A stretch of DNA of 64,000 nucleotides from Streptomonospora alba (lineage in GTDB: Bacteria; Actinomycetota; Actinomycetes; Streptosporangiales; Streptosporangiaceae). Made by a program: the position numbers and the translations under genes. The stretch spans positions 62,001 to 126,000 of the forward strand of contig NZ_JROO01000004.1 of assembly GCF_000826685.1 (NCBI RefSeq), written 5' to 3'. A model generated the notes under the pieces. That model saw nothing but the letters and a program-made list of their open reading frames with translations, was not told the origin of the DNA and did no database searches. Each line of letters starts with the position of its first letter. Position 1 is the stretch's first letter. This document shows positions 1 through 10,140 of this stretch, one piece after another.

Positions 1-1
1 C

Positions 2-442
2 AACGGGCTGGGACCGATGACCGCACTGCACGACGCCGAGGGCGTAGAGCTGATCATGATCGGCGGCCGGGTCCGGCGGCGGCGTGGATCCATCGTCGGC
101 GACTACGCCCGCGGCGTCCTGGACCGGCTCACCGCCGACATCGCTTTCATCGGCGCCGACGGCGTGGTCGCCGGGCGCGGCGTGAACTGCCCCAGCCCCG
201 AACTGGCGGCGATCAAGGAGTTGCAGATGCGCAGCGCCCGCGAGGTCGTCGTGGTCGCCGACTCCAGCAAGCTCCACGCGGACGAGCACCACTACTGGGC
301 GGTCCTGCCCGGTCCCCACGTGCTCGTCACCGACGACGGCATCGGCGACGAGGACGCCCGCGTGTTCGACACGGACCCCTCTTGCCGGCTTCGCGTCGTC
401 CCGACCGCAGGCGCCCCCATCACGCCTGCGGCAACCGATTGA
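2..442 (+). CDS. DeoR-family transcriptional regulator, C-terminal part (5' end outside window)
   Basis: Only the last 146 residues are in the window; the N-terminal helix-turn-helix lies upstream. What is visible matches the DeoR C-terminal sugar-phosphate sensor domain: a 'NGLGPM' entry segment, 'MIGGRVRRRRGSIVG', 'AFIGADGV' and 'VVVADSSKL', the regularly spaced blocks of this family. Such domains bind a phosphorylated sugar or sugar acid and release a repressor from its operator. The stop lies 19 nt before the permease gene on the same strand, so it is probably the local regulator of the sugar-acid operon and transcribed with it. The effector is not known; a phosphorylated tetronate would fit the operon. 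Confidence 0.85.
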   Translation, partial: NGLGPMTALHDAEGVELIMIGGRVRRRRGSIVGDYARGVLDRLTADIAFIGADGVVAGRGVNCPSPELAAIKELQMRSAREVVVVADSSKLHADEHHYWAVLPGPHVLVTDDGIGDEDARVFDTDPSCRLRVVPTAGAPITPAATD

Positions 443-461
443 CCCCACGAAAGGGGCGGAA

Positions 462-1895
462 ATGGATGTGCAGCTGCTCGCGGCGCTGGTCCTCGGCGTC
501 GCCGCTGTCGTCGCGATCATCGTGTGGTCGCGTCTGGACGCGTTCGTCGGTCTGCTGGTCGGCGCGCTGGTCACCGGGGTAGTCGCCGGTGTCCCCGTCA
601 CCGACCTGATCGGCCACATCACCTCCGGTTTCGGCGACACCCTCGCCGGGATCGGCATCGTCATCGCGCTCGGCGTCATGATCGGAAAGGTCCTGGAGGA
701 GAGTGGCGGCGCCGATGCGCTGGCCCGGATGTTCGTCCGCGCCTTCGGCAAGGGGCGCGAGGACGTCGCGATGACCGCCACGGGCTCGGTCGTCTCCGTC
801 CCGGTCTTCTGCGACTCCGGGTTCGTCATCCTCCATCCCCTCGCCCGCTCCCTGGCCCGCCGTTACGGCAAGCCGCTGGTGGGCGTCTCCATCGCACTCG
901 CCGGCGGCCTGGCCGTCACCCACCACCTGGTCCCGCCCACGCCCGGCCCGCTCGCCGCCGTGGGCCTGCTGGGCGCCGACCTGGGCACCGTCATCCTCGC
1001 CGGGCTGATCATGGCCGTCCTCCTGGTGCCGGTCGTGATCGCCTACGCCCGCATCATGGGCCCGCGCCTGGAGCCCCACCTGGACCCGGACCTGCTCCCG
1101 GAGTTCGCCGCGGCCGGGGGATCGGGCGGATCCGGAGCATCGGCACCGGCCTCGGGCGGATCCGCCGGCGGCGCCGCCCACGGCGGAAAGGAGGGGTCCG
1201 GCGCCTCAGCGGCCGCGGAAGGCACCGACAAGCCGCGGGTCAACCCGGCCCTGGCGGCGCTGCCGCTGCTCCTGCCGCTGCTGCTGATCGTCGGCAACAC
1301 CGTCACCGGAGCCGCCGCCGAGGGCACCCGCCTCGCCGAGGTGTTCTCCTTCATCGGCGAGCCCGCCATCGCACTGCTGATCGGCCTGGTCATCGCCGTC
1401 TACCTGCTTCCGCGCCTGAACACCGGCCGCAAGACCGTCGTCGGCTGGCTCACCTCCGCGGCCGCCTCCGCCGGCATGATCGTCTTCATCACGGGCGCGG
1501 GCGGCGCCTTCGGCGAGGTGCTGCGCCAGTCCGGTGTGGGCGACGCCCTGGCCGAGGAGGTCTCGACCTGGGCGGTGCCGCTGTTCCTGATGCCCTTCCT
1601 CATCGCCACGTTCGTGCGTATCGCGCAGGGATCGGGCACCGTCGCCATCATCACCGCGGCCACGCTCAGCGCGCCGCTGGTGCAGTCGGGCGGGGTGGAC
1701 CCCACCCTCGCCGTGCTCGCGGCCTGCGCCGGCTCCTTCGTGTTCTCCTACGTCAGCGACTCCTTCTTCTGGGTCGTCACCCGCTTCACCGGCCTCTCCG
1801 GCGGCGCGGCGATGAAGATGTGGACCGGTGCCACCACCACCCTGTGGCTGGCCAGTATCCCGCTGCTGGGCATCGCCGCCCTCATCCTGGGATAG
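462..1895 (+). CDS. GntP-family gluconate/sugar-acid:H+ symporter
   Basis: A 477-aa polytopic membrane protein with about twelve hydrophobic segments and the GntP architecture. Typical blocks are the N-terminal 'GLLVGALVTG', 'GIVIALGVMIGKVLEESGGA', 'HHLVPPTPGPLA' and 'RIAQGSGTVAIITAATL' near the C-terminus. A cytoplasmic loop at roughly residues 212-255 carries a Gly/Ser/Ala-rich low-complexity stretch that is longer than usual. An AAAGGGGCGGAA ribosome-binding stretch precedes the ATG. The family imports gluconate and other aldonates by proton symport. The kinase and dehydrogenase that follow suggest a four-carbon acid such as D-threonate or D-erythronate as substrate (inference). Confidence 0.9.
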   Translation: MDVQLLAALVLGVAAVVAIIVWSRLDAFVGLLVGALVTGVVAGVPVTDLIGHITSGFGDTLAGIGIVIALGVMIGKVLEESGGADALARMFVRAFGKGREDVAMTATGSVVSVPVFCDSGFVILHPLARSLARRYGKPLVGVSIALAGGLAVTHHLVPPTPGPLAAVGLLGADLGTVILAGLIMAVLLVPVVIAYARIMGPRLEPHLDPDLLPEFAAAGGSGGSGASAPASGGSAGGAAHGGKEGSGASAAAEGTDKPRVNPALAALPLLLPLLLIVGNTVTGAAAEGTRLAEVFSFIGEPAIALLIGLVIAVYLLPRLNTGRKTVVGWLTSAAASAGMIVFITGAGGAFGEVLRQSGVGDALAEEVSTWAVPLFLMPFLIATFVRIAQGSGTVAIITAATLSAPLVQSGGVDPTLAVLAACAGSFVFSYVSDSFFWVVTRFTGLSGGAAMKMWTGATTTLWLASIPLLGIAALILG

Positions 1896-1906
1896 GAGTA
1901 ACCACC

Positions 1907-3301
1907 GTGGCCCAGATCCTCGTCGTCGCCGACGACCTCACCGGTGCCAACGCGACCGGCGCCCGGTTCGCGCGCGCCGGTCTGCGGGTGGCGACGGTCA
2001 CGTCCGAGCAGGCGTCGCGGGCGGCGCGCGACTACGACGCCGTCGTGATCAACCTCGACAGCCGCCACCTGCCCGCCGAACAGGCGGCCGCTGAGGTCAC
2101 CGCCGCCGTCGAGGCCGTCTGGCCGGTGGAGCTTGTCATCAAGCGCACCGACACCACCCTGCGGGGCAACGTCGGCGCGGAGCTGGAGGCGGCATGGCGG
2201 GCCGTGCGCGCGCGGGTGCCCGAACCGACCCCGGTGCGGGCCCTGTTCGCGCCGGCCTTCCCCGCGTCCGGGCGGGTCACCGTCGACGGCGTCCAGCTGC
2301 TCGACGGTGTCCCGCTGGAGCGCAGCGAGCTGGCCCTGGACCCGCTCAACCCGATGAGCACAAGCGTCGTAGCCGACATCCTGGGCGAGCAGACCGACCT
2401 GGCGGTGCGGCACATCCCGCTGCGCCGGGTCGCCCAGGGCCCTCTCACCGCCGAGTTGGCCGCCGGCGATGAGCCGGTCGTGCTCTGCGACGCGCTCACC
2501 GAGCAGCACCTGGCCGACATCGCCCAGGCGGCCGCCCGAGTGAACCGCGACCACGGCACCGTGTGGCTGGCCGTCGATCCGGGGCCGGCAGGAGCCCTGC
2601 TGGGCGAGGCGCTCGGCCTGAGCGGGCCCGCCGCCGCGGCCGGACCGCTGCTGGGCGTGGTCGGCAGCGCCACCGAACTGACCCGCCGCCAACTCGACGC
2701 GGTCGCCAGAGCGGGCCCCGTCCGGTTCGTCGACGTCGACGCAGCGCGCCTGGCCGGGGGAGAGGTCGACTACCGGGCGCGGATCGCCCGCGAGCTCGAC
2801 GACCACCTGGCCGCGGCGGCGTTCCCCGAACCGGTCGTGCTGCGCACCGCGCAGTCGGCGCGCGACGTCGTCGAGCTTCCGGCCGCCGCCAAGCTCGCCC
2901 TGCCCGGGTTGCTGGCCGACCTGGTCGCCGACGCGGTGCGCAGCGCTGACGAGTCCGGTGTGCCCAGCGGCCTCTACACCAGCGGCGGCGAGGTCACCTC
3001 GGCCGTCCTCGACGCCCTGGACGTGCGCGCCTTCGAAGTCGACGGCGAGGTCGTCCCCCTTGCGGTGCACGGCCGCCTCAGCGGCGGAGTGCTCGACGGT
3101 GCCCCCGTCGTCACCAAGGGCGGTCTCGTGGGCGACGACGCGACCCTGGCGGAGTGTCTGGCGAAGCTGCGCCGCGCCGTGCGGGCGCGCCTGCGGACGG
3201 TCCCGGCCGCGGTGCCCGGACACCACGGTCCGCACGCCCGCCCCCCGCAGCCCCCTGATCCCCCGTCGGCCGGGCCGCTGCAGGCACCGCCGCGGGTGTG
3301 A
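1907..3301 (+). CDS. dtnK: Four-carbon acid sugar kinase (DUF1537/OtnK-DtnK family)
   Basis: 464 aa from a GTG start preceded by GATAGGAG, 11 nt after the permease stop. The open frame runs far upstream, but the family N-terminus 'ILVVADDLTGANATGARFA' begins exactly here. The N-terminal sugar-acid-binding domain holds the DDLTG motif. The C-terminal nucleotide-binding domain shows 'SGLYTSGGEVTSAVLDAL' and 'TKGGLVGDDATL'. DUF1537 proteins phosphorylate D-threonate, D-erythronate or related tetronates at O-4 with ATP. The linked pdxA2 favours the D-threonate/D-erythronate branch, and the symbol is given on that basis. The exact acid cannot be read from the sequence. Confidence 0.88.
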   Translation: MAQILVVADDLTGANATGARFARAGLRVATVTSEQASRAARDYDAVVINLDSRHLPAEQAAAEVTAAVEAVWPVELVIKRTDTTLRGNVGAELEAAWRAVRARVPEPTPVRALFAPAFPASGRVTVDGVQLLDGVPLERSELALDPLNPMSTSVVADILGEQTDLAVRHIPLRRVAQGPLTAELAAGDEPVVLCDALTEQHLADIAQAAARVNRDHGTVWLAVDPGPAGALLGEALGLSGPAAAAGPLLGVVGSATELTRRQLDAVARAGPVRFVDVDAARLAGGEVDYRARIARELDDHLAAAAFPEPVVLRTAQSARDVVELPAAAKLALPGLLADLVADAVRSADESGVPSGLYTSGGEVTSAVLDALDVRAFEVDGEVVPLAVHGRLSGGVLDGAPVVTKGGLVGDDATLAECLAKLRRAVRARLRTVPAAVPGHHGPHARPPQPPDPPSAGPLQAPPRV

Positions 3302-3337
3302 CGCCCGCGGCGGCGCCGCGGCACGAGGAACGACCCC

Positions 3338-3365
3338 GCCCGGCCGCTGGACCCAGCGGCCGGGC
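3338..3365 (+). promoter_or_regulatory. Intercistronic hairpin between the kinase and pdxA2 genes
   Basis: A perfect 11-bp inverted repeat (3338-3348 and 3355-3365) with a 6-nt loop lies in the 87-nt gap and is followed by the pdxA2 ribosome binding site GGGAGGG. It has no T-tract. A role in mRNA processing, stability or partial attenuation is inferred. Confidence 0.6.
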
Positions 3366-3388
3366 GCGCATCCTGGGAGGGAAACGAG

Positions 3389-4432
3389 ATGTCCGAGACC
3401 ACCGGCCCCCCGAGCGGCCGCCCCGCCCTCGCCGTCACCGTCGGCGACCCCGTGGGGATCGGCCCCGAGATCACCGTCCGCACGCTCGCCGAGGTGGGTA
3501 CCTCCGCCTCGGCCCGCGGCGTCGTGGTCGCCGACCCCGCGGTGCTGCGCCGCGCCGCCGGCGTCTGCGGTCTGGACGTGCGGATCCGCGCACTGGACTC
3601 CTGGGACCTGCCCGAGGAGGCCGACGGCGTCATCGACTGCTTCGACCTCGGTGAACTCGGCGAGACCGAACTGCCCTGGGGCGCCGTGGACAAGCGCGCG
3701 GGCGCCGCGGCCGTGCGCGCCATCGAGGTCGCCACCCGCGCGGCCATGGATCGCCACGTCGACGGGATCGTCACCGGCCCCATCAACAAGGAGGCCATCT
3801 GGGCGGCCGGCAGCGAGCACCTGGGCCACACCGAGATGCTGGGCGCGCTCACCGGCGTCACCCGGCAGAACACCATGTTCGTGGTACGCGGCAAGAAGAT
3901 CTTCTTCGCCACCCGCCACGTGTCGCTGCGCACGGCGCTGGACCAGACCAACGCCGATCAGCAGGCGGCCGCCATCCGGGAGGCGCTCACCGCGCTGCGG
4001 GTGTTCGGCCACGACGAGCCGCGCCTGGCCGTGGCCGCCATCAACCCCCACGGCGGGGAGAACGGAGCCTTCGGCACCGAGGAGATCGACCACCTCCTCC
4101 CGGGGGTGGAGCGCGTACGGGACTCGGGTGCCGACGTGGTCGGACCGGTGCCCGCCGACTCCGTCTTCCACCAGCTGCTGCAGGACCGCTACGACGGTGT
4201 CCTCTCGCAGTACCACGACCAGGGCCACATCGCCGCCAAGACCTTCGACTTCGACGGCACCATCTCGGTCACCGTGGGCCTGCCGATCCTGCGCACCTCC
4301 GTGGACCACGGCACCGCATTCGACATCGCCGGCACCGGGGTCGCCGATCCGGGCACCATGCGCTCGGCGTTCCTGCACGGCTGCGAGTTCTCCCACTTCG
4401 CCGACCGCATCCGCGCCGAGTACGGCGCCTGA
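3389..4432 (+). CDS. pdxA2: PdxA2-type 4-phospho-D-threonate/D-erythronate 3-dehydrogenase
   Basis: 347 aa, the full length of the PdxA fold. The N-terminal 'TVGDPVGIGPEI' is the family signature. 'GPINKEAIWAAG' with 'GHTEMLG', 'SQYHDQGHIAAK' and 'RTSVDHGTAFDIAGTG' carry the conserved His and Lys residues that bind the divalent metal and phosphate. PdxA2 proteins oxidise C3 of a 4-phosphotetronate with NAD+, and the product decarboxylates to dihydroxyacetone phosphate. Classical PdxA makes pyridoxal phosphate instead. The DUF1537 kinase and the permease upstream argue for the catabolic enzyme. The start follows GGGAGGG with good spacing. Confidence 0.9.
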   Translation: MSETTGPPSGRPALAVTVGDPVGIGPEITVRTLAEVGTSASARGVVVADPAVLRRAAGVCGLDVRIRALDSWDLPEEADGVIDCFDLGELGETELPWGAVDKRAGAAAVRAIEVATRAAMDRHVDGIVTGPINKEAIWAAGSEHLGHTEMLGALTGVTRQNTMFVVRGKKIFFATRHVSLRTALDQTNADQQAAAIREALTALRVFGHDEPRLAVAAINPHGGENGAFGTEEIDHLLPGVERVRDSGADVVGPVPADSVFHQLLQDRYDGVLSQYHDQGHIAAKTFDFDGTISVTVGLPILRTSVDHGTAFDIAGTGVADPGTMRSAFLHGCEFSHFADRIRAEYGA

Positions 4433-4434
4433 AC

Positions 4435-4480
4435 CGGGGCGGCCGCCGGAGCCGACGGGGGAGTACCGGCGGCCGCCCCG
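4435..4480 (+). terminator. Operon terminator after pdxA2
   Basis: A perfect 15-bp GC-rich inverted repeat (4435-4449 and 4466-4480, loop 16 nt) starts 3 nt after the pdxA2 stop. There is no T-run, as is common in actinomycetes. It closes the sugar-acid operon. Confidence 0.75.
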
Positions 4481-4781
4481 CTCGGGAACGTGCGCCGGCC
4501 CAGGCGCCCGTGCCCTGTCGCCTGCCGGCGCGATCGGCGTCGCGCTCGCCGACGGGGGTGCAGGCGCCACCTCCGCAGGGGGAGTCCGCACTCTCGTTAC
4601 GACGGGTTCCTCCGGCCTAGGTTGAACACCAACCGCTTCGGCAGCGTTCTCAGCGTCCCCCGCGATCGGCCAGCCCCGCCTATGCCGCGACGGCCCCGCG
4701 AGGGGGAGGGCCGGTTCCGCACACGCTGAGCCCCGCCGGAGGGAGCGATCGGCAGCGGACGGCACGTGTGGAGGTACCGGT
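4481..4781 (+). other. Non-coding leader and promoter region of the desaturase gene
   Basis: I see no convincing gene here. A TAGGTT box at 4618-4623 could be a -10 element, with a weak TTACGA 15 bp upstream. If used, it gives a leader of about 150 nt before the GTGGAGG ribosome binding site at the desaturase ATG. Confidence 0.4.
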
Positions 4782-5903
4782 ATGGCCACGACCGACGTGA
4801 GCGGCGAGGGCGGCGCGCCCCCGGCCGCGGAGACGAACAGCCGAGCCGCGCGGTCTCCCAGCGACTTCGCGGTCCTGTCGCGGCGCATCCACCGGGCGGG
4901 GCTGATGCAGCGCCGCCCCGGCTACTACACGGTACGGCTGAGCACGCTCGCCGTGCTCTTCGTCGCCGGGTGGGCGGCGTTCCTGCTGCTGGGGGACTCG
5001 TGGTGGCAGATGGCCGTGGCCGTCTACCTCGCCGCCGTCTTCGGCCAGGTGGCCTTGGCCGCGCACGAACTCGCCCATCGGCAGGTGTTCCTCGCCCGCG
5101 TTCCCAGTGAGGCGGCGGGACGGATCGTCGGCAACCTCGGTATCGGCATGGGATACGGCTGGTGGCAGGACAAGCACACACGGCACCACGCCAACCCCAA
5201 CCACGAGGAGTTCGACCCCGACGTCGCACCCGACCTGCTCGTGTGGTCGCAGGAACAGGCCGCCGGCGCGACGGGTCCGGCCCGTTTCATCGGTCGGTGG
5301 CAGGCGTTCCTCTTCTACCCGCTGCTCACCCTGGAGGGGATCAACCTGCACGCGCAGAGCGTCCGGTCCCTGCTGCGGCCCCGGCTGCGCCTGCGCTGGC
5401 TGGAGGCGGCGCTGCTGGGCGCGCACTTCACCCTCTACCTCGGTGCGGTGTTCACCGTGCTCTCACCCGGTCGGGCCCTGCTGTTCCTGGCGATCCACCA
5501 GGCGCTGTTCGGGATCTACCTGGGCTGCGTCTTCGCCCCCAACCACAAGGGCATGCCCACGCTCACGCGTGCGGACAAGTTCGACTTCCTCCGCAAGCAG
5601 GTGCTGACCTCGCGCAACATCACCGGCGGACCGATCACCGACACGGCGCTGGGCGGACTCAACTACCAGATCGAGCACCACCTCTTCCCGAGCATGCCCG
5701 CGCCGCACCTGCGCCTCGCCCGTCCCATCGTGCGGGACTACTGCGCCGAGATCGGCGTCGCCTACCACGAGACCGGCTTCCTGCGCTCCCACGCCGAGGC
5801 GCTCGCCCATCTGCACCGGGCCTCGGCGCCGCTGCGCCGCCCGGGGCGGCAGGCCCCTCCGGACGCGCCGGCCGGCCGCGGCGCCGGTGAATCCGCACGG
5901 TGA
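4782..5903 (+). CDS. Membrane fatty acid desaturase (acyl-CoA/acyl-lipid type)
   Basis: 373 aa. It shows the three histidine boxes of membrane di-iron desaturases in order: 'HELAH' (about residue 91), 'HTRHH' (about 131) and 'QIEHH' followed by 'LFPSMPAPHL' near the C-terminus. The last box with Gln as first residue is seen in front-end and linoleoyl-CoA-type desaturases. Four hydrophobic segments flank the boxes. These enzymes use O2 and reduced ferredoxin or cytochrome to place a double bond in a membrane acyl chain. A GGAGG site precedes the ATG. The gene appears monocistronic, with a palindrome directly after its stop. The position of the double bond cannot be told from sequence. Confidence 0.88.
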   Translation: MATTDVSGEGGAPPAAETNSRAARSPSDFAVLSRRIHRAGLMQRRPGYYTVRLSTLAVLFVAGWAAFLLLGDSWWQMAVAVYLAAVFGQVALAAHELAHRQVFLARVPSEAAGRIVGNLGIGMGYGWWQDKHTRHHANPNHEEFDPDVAPDLLVWSQEQAAGATGPARFIGRWQAFLFYPLLTLEGINLHAQSVRSLLRPRLRLRWLEAALLGAHFTLYLGAVFTVLSPGRALLFLAIHQALFGIYLGCVFAPNHKGMPTLTRADKFDFLRKQVLTSRNITGGPITDTALGGLNYQIEHHLFPSMPAPHLRLARPIVRDYCAEIGVAYHETGFLRSHAEALAHLHRASAPLRRPGRQAPPDAPAGRGAGESAR

Positions 5904-5905
5904 TC

Positions 5906-5921
5906 TGAGTAGTACTACTCA
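5906..5921. promoter_or_regulatory. 16-bp perfect palindrome upstream of the DUF2157 gene
   Basis: TGAGTAGTACTACTCA is a perfect palindrome starting 3 nt after the desaturase stop and 75 nt before the next start codon. The perfect dyad and its place in a promoter region suggest a binding site for a dimeric regulator. It resembles, with one change per half-site, the TGAGTAC-N2-GTACTCA operator I recall for the MacR response regulator of Streptomyces. Confidence 0.6.
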
Positions 5922-5995
5922 AGCCTTCCCGCGGCCGCCACGATGGAATGGAGGCGTCGGAACCACACCCCGCCGGTCGCAGGAGGAGAACACAG

Positions 5996-7051
5996 GTGAG
6001 CGAGTCGAAGCCCGCCCGGGACGCGGCCCTGAGCGGCCTCGTCGAACGCGGCGTCATCTCTGCCGGCCAAGCCGAGGAGGTGCGGGCGGCGCTGCGGGAA
6101 GCCGATTCCGGACCCGGCCGGGTCCGGTGGACGGAGATCGTCGGATACATCGGCGGAGGCCTCGTGCTGGCCGGCGCGGTCGCGCTGGTCGCCTCCTCCT
6201 GGTACGACCTCAGCGACGACGCCCGCATCGCTCTGCTGGCCGTACTGGCCGCCGCGTCGGCGGGCGGCGCGATGTTCATGGTCGGCGGACCCCAGCGGAT
6301 GCGCGGCCGCCGCAGCCGGGTGCCCGACGTCCGGCGCCGGATCGGGGGCGTACTGCTGGCGCTGTCTTCGGTGCTCGCCGCATTCGCCGTGGGCGTCGCC
6401 CTGGACGGCGATCCGCTGTACGCTCCACCGCTGGTGGGCCTGGTCGTGGCCGCCGCCGGCTACGCCGCGCTGCCCTCGGCCGTGGGCCACGTGGCGGTCT
6501 GGGGTATGAGCATCGGCGTGGTGGCCACCGCGCTGGGGGATCTTTCCTACGCGTACGAGACCGAGAGCTTGGTCATCGGCGGCGCGCTGCTGGCACTGGG
6601 GCTGCTGTGGGCGGTGCTGTCGGCCCTGGGCGCCGCGGCCGAGCGCCGCCTGGGCTTGGGACTGGGTGCGGCACTCGCGCTGGCGGCCGGCCAGTTCCTG
6701 CACGCCTGGACGCCGCACGAACCGTTGGGTTACTGCGCCACGCTGGCGGTGGCGGCGCTGTGCATCGCCTACTACTTCCTCGACCGCACGGCGGTGCTGC
6801 TCGTGCTGGGCATCATCGGTGTCACGGTCGGCGTGCCGGAGTTGGTCTGGGACGTCACCGACGGGGCGATCGGGGCGGCGACCGTCCTGCTGCTGGCGGG
6901 GGGCATCCTGCTGGCGGCCAGCTGGGTGGGACTGCTGGTGCACCGGCGCGGAGGATCCGGTGGTGAAGAACCGCCCGCCGCCGGGCCGCAGCCTCCGCCC
7001 GCGACAGGGCCCACGCGAACGGACGCCTCCGGCCCCCGACCGCGACTCTGA
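5996..7051 (+). CDS. DUF2157-type integral membrane protein
   Basis: 351 aa from GTG, chosen because AGGAGGAG lies 7 nt upstream; the frame opens slightly earlier without a ribosome binding site. The soluble N-terminus (residues 1-40, 'LVERGVISAGQAEEVRAALRE') resembles the DUF2157 entry region. It is followed by 'EIVGYIGGGLVLAGAVALVASSW' and about eight further hydrophobic helices, then a Pro/Arg-rich tail. The function of the family is unknown. The dyad about 75 nt upstream suggests control by a DNA-binding protein, perhaps an envelope-stress regulator (inference). Confidence 0.7.
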   Translation: MSESKPARDAALSGLVERGVISAGQAEEVRAALREADSGPGRVRWTEIVGYIGGGLVLAGAVALVASSWYDLSDDARIALLAVLAAASAGGAMFMVGGPQRMRGRRSRVPDVRRRIGGVLLALSSVLAAFAVGVALDGDPLYAPPLVGLVVAAAGYAALPSAVGHVAVWGMSIGVVATALGDLSYAYETESLVIGGALLALGLLWAVLSALGAAAERRLGLGLGAALALAAGQFLHAWTPHEPLGYCATLAVAALCIAYYFLDRTAVLLVLGIIGVTVGVPELVWDVTDGAIGAATVLLLAGGILLAASWVGLLVHRRGGSGGEEPPAAGPQPPPATGPTRTDASGPRPRL

Positions 7052-7069
7052 CCGGCCCGAGTACCCGGC

Positions 7070-7107
7070 CCGCGGCCGCCGGCGCCCGGAGGCGTCGGCG
7101 GCCGCGG
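7070..7107. terminator. Bidirectional terminator between the DUF2157 gene and tex
   Basis: A perfect 12-bp GC inverted repeat (7070-7081 and 7096-7107, loop 14 nt) lies in the 83-nt gap between two convergent genes. Confidence 0.6.
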
Positions 7108-7134
7108 CGTGCGAACGCGGCCGCGGACCGGAGC

Positions 7135-9501
<2,367 letters not shown>

Positions 9502-10140
9502 GTTGGCTGGTCCACCTTCTCGATCTTGTTCACCCTGTGCATTGTCCTGGGCTCGACCGCGGTTGTCACACCGGTGGGCGGGGGCTGTGCACGGACGGCT
9601 ACCTCCCGCCGCACCGGGGCGGGGGCGGAAGCCGGGGCCAGGCAGCACGCCGCCGCGGAATGATGCGGACGCATGGATTGTTGACGATGATCAGCCGGCA
9701 GAGTGCCGGCCGGTGCGAAGGAGGCCCCGATGCCCGCAGCGGCGTCGGCGCCGTCGTGCTCCTACCGCGTTTCCCCGGATCCGCGGCGACCACGGGCCCT
9801 TCGCGACGAACATCCGCGGGGAGCCGGCCCCGGCGGTCCGGGACGTCCGGTCCGACCGCTTCGCCGGCATCCCCGCCGAACCCCGCCCCGGGTCCGGCGT
9901 CGTCCGACCCGCCCGGAGGCGGAGTGCGCCGGCGGCCGCCGTGAGGGGAGGGCCGCCGGCGCGCGGCATTTCCGCGCCGGGCCCCGACGGCGCCCCGGCG
10001 CCCCCGCCCCGGCCGTGGGATCGGAAGCGATTGCCGCATCTTGAACCGCCGGTGGCCAACCGCAAACCGCCTGTTGAAGGCCGTCCTGATCTCCTGTGAG
10101 AGAGGAGAAGGGCTTCCGGTGACCGGAAGGCACATCGACG
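9502..10140. other. 639-bp intergenic region, no supported gene
   Basis: This divergent region separates tex from the baeRF gene. The only frame with a good ribosome binding site (AAGGAGG, then ATG at 9730) encodes an Arg/Pro-rich product typical of spurious high-GC frames. A 7-bp dyad (GCCGGCA-GAG-TGCCGGC) sits at about 9694-9710. A 17-bp palindrome, CTTCCGGTGACCGGAAG, at 10113-10129 overlaps the likely ribosome binding site of the next gene. Confidence 0.5.
10113..10129 (+). promoter_or_regulatory. 17-bp dyad over the ribosome binding site of the baeRF gene
   Basis: CTTCCGGTGACCGGAAG has 8-bp arms around one central G and ends 11 nt before the ATG. Its right arm contains the GGAAG that would serve as ribosome binding site. 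The dyad could be an operator or an mRNA hairpin that masks initiation. Confidence 0.45.

Noticed and set aside
1748-4888. A 1046-codon open frame on the minus strand over the kinase and pdxA2 genes
   Set aside because: It is the antisense of recognised enzymes, gives an Arg/Gly/His-rich product without domains, and reflects the lack of stop codons in GC-rich DNA.
9730-10044. Open frame with AAGGAGG and ATG in the tex-baeRF gap
   Set aside because: The product is Arg/Pro-rich and resembles translated GC noise; no domain or balanced composition supports it despite the good ribosome binding site.
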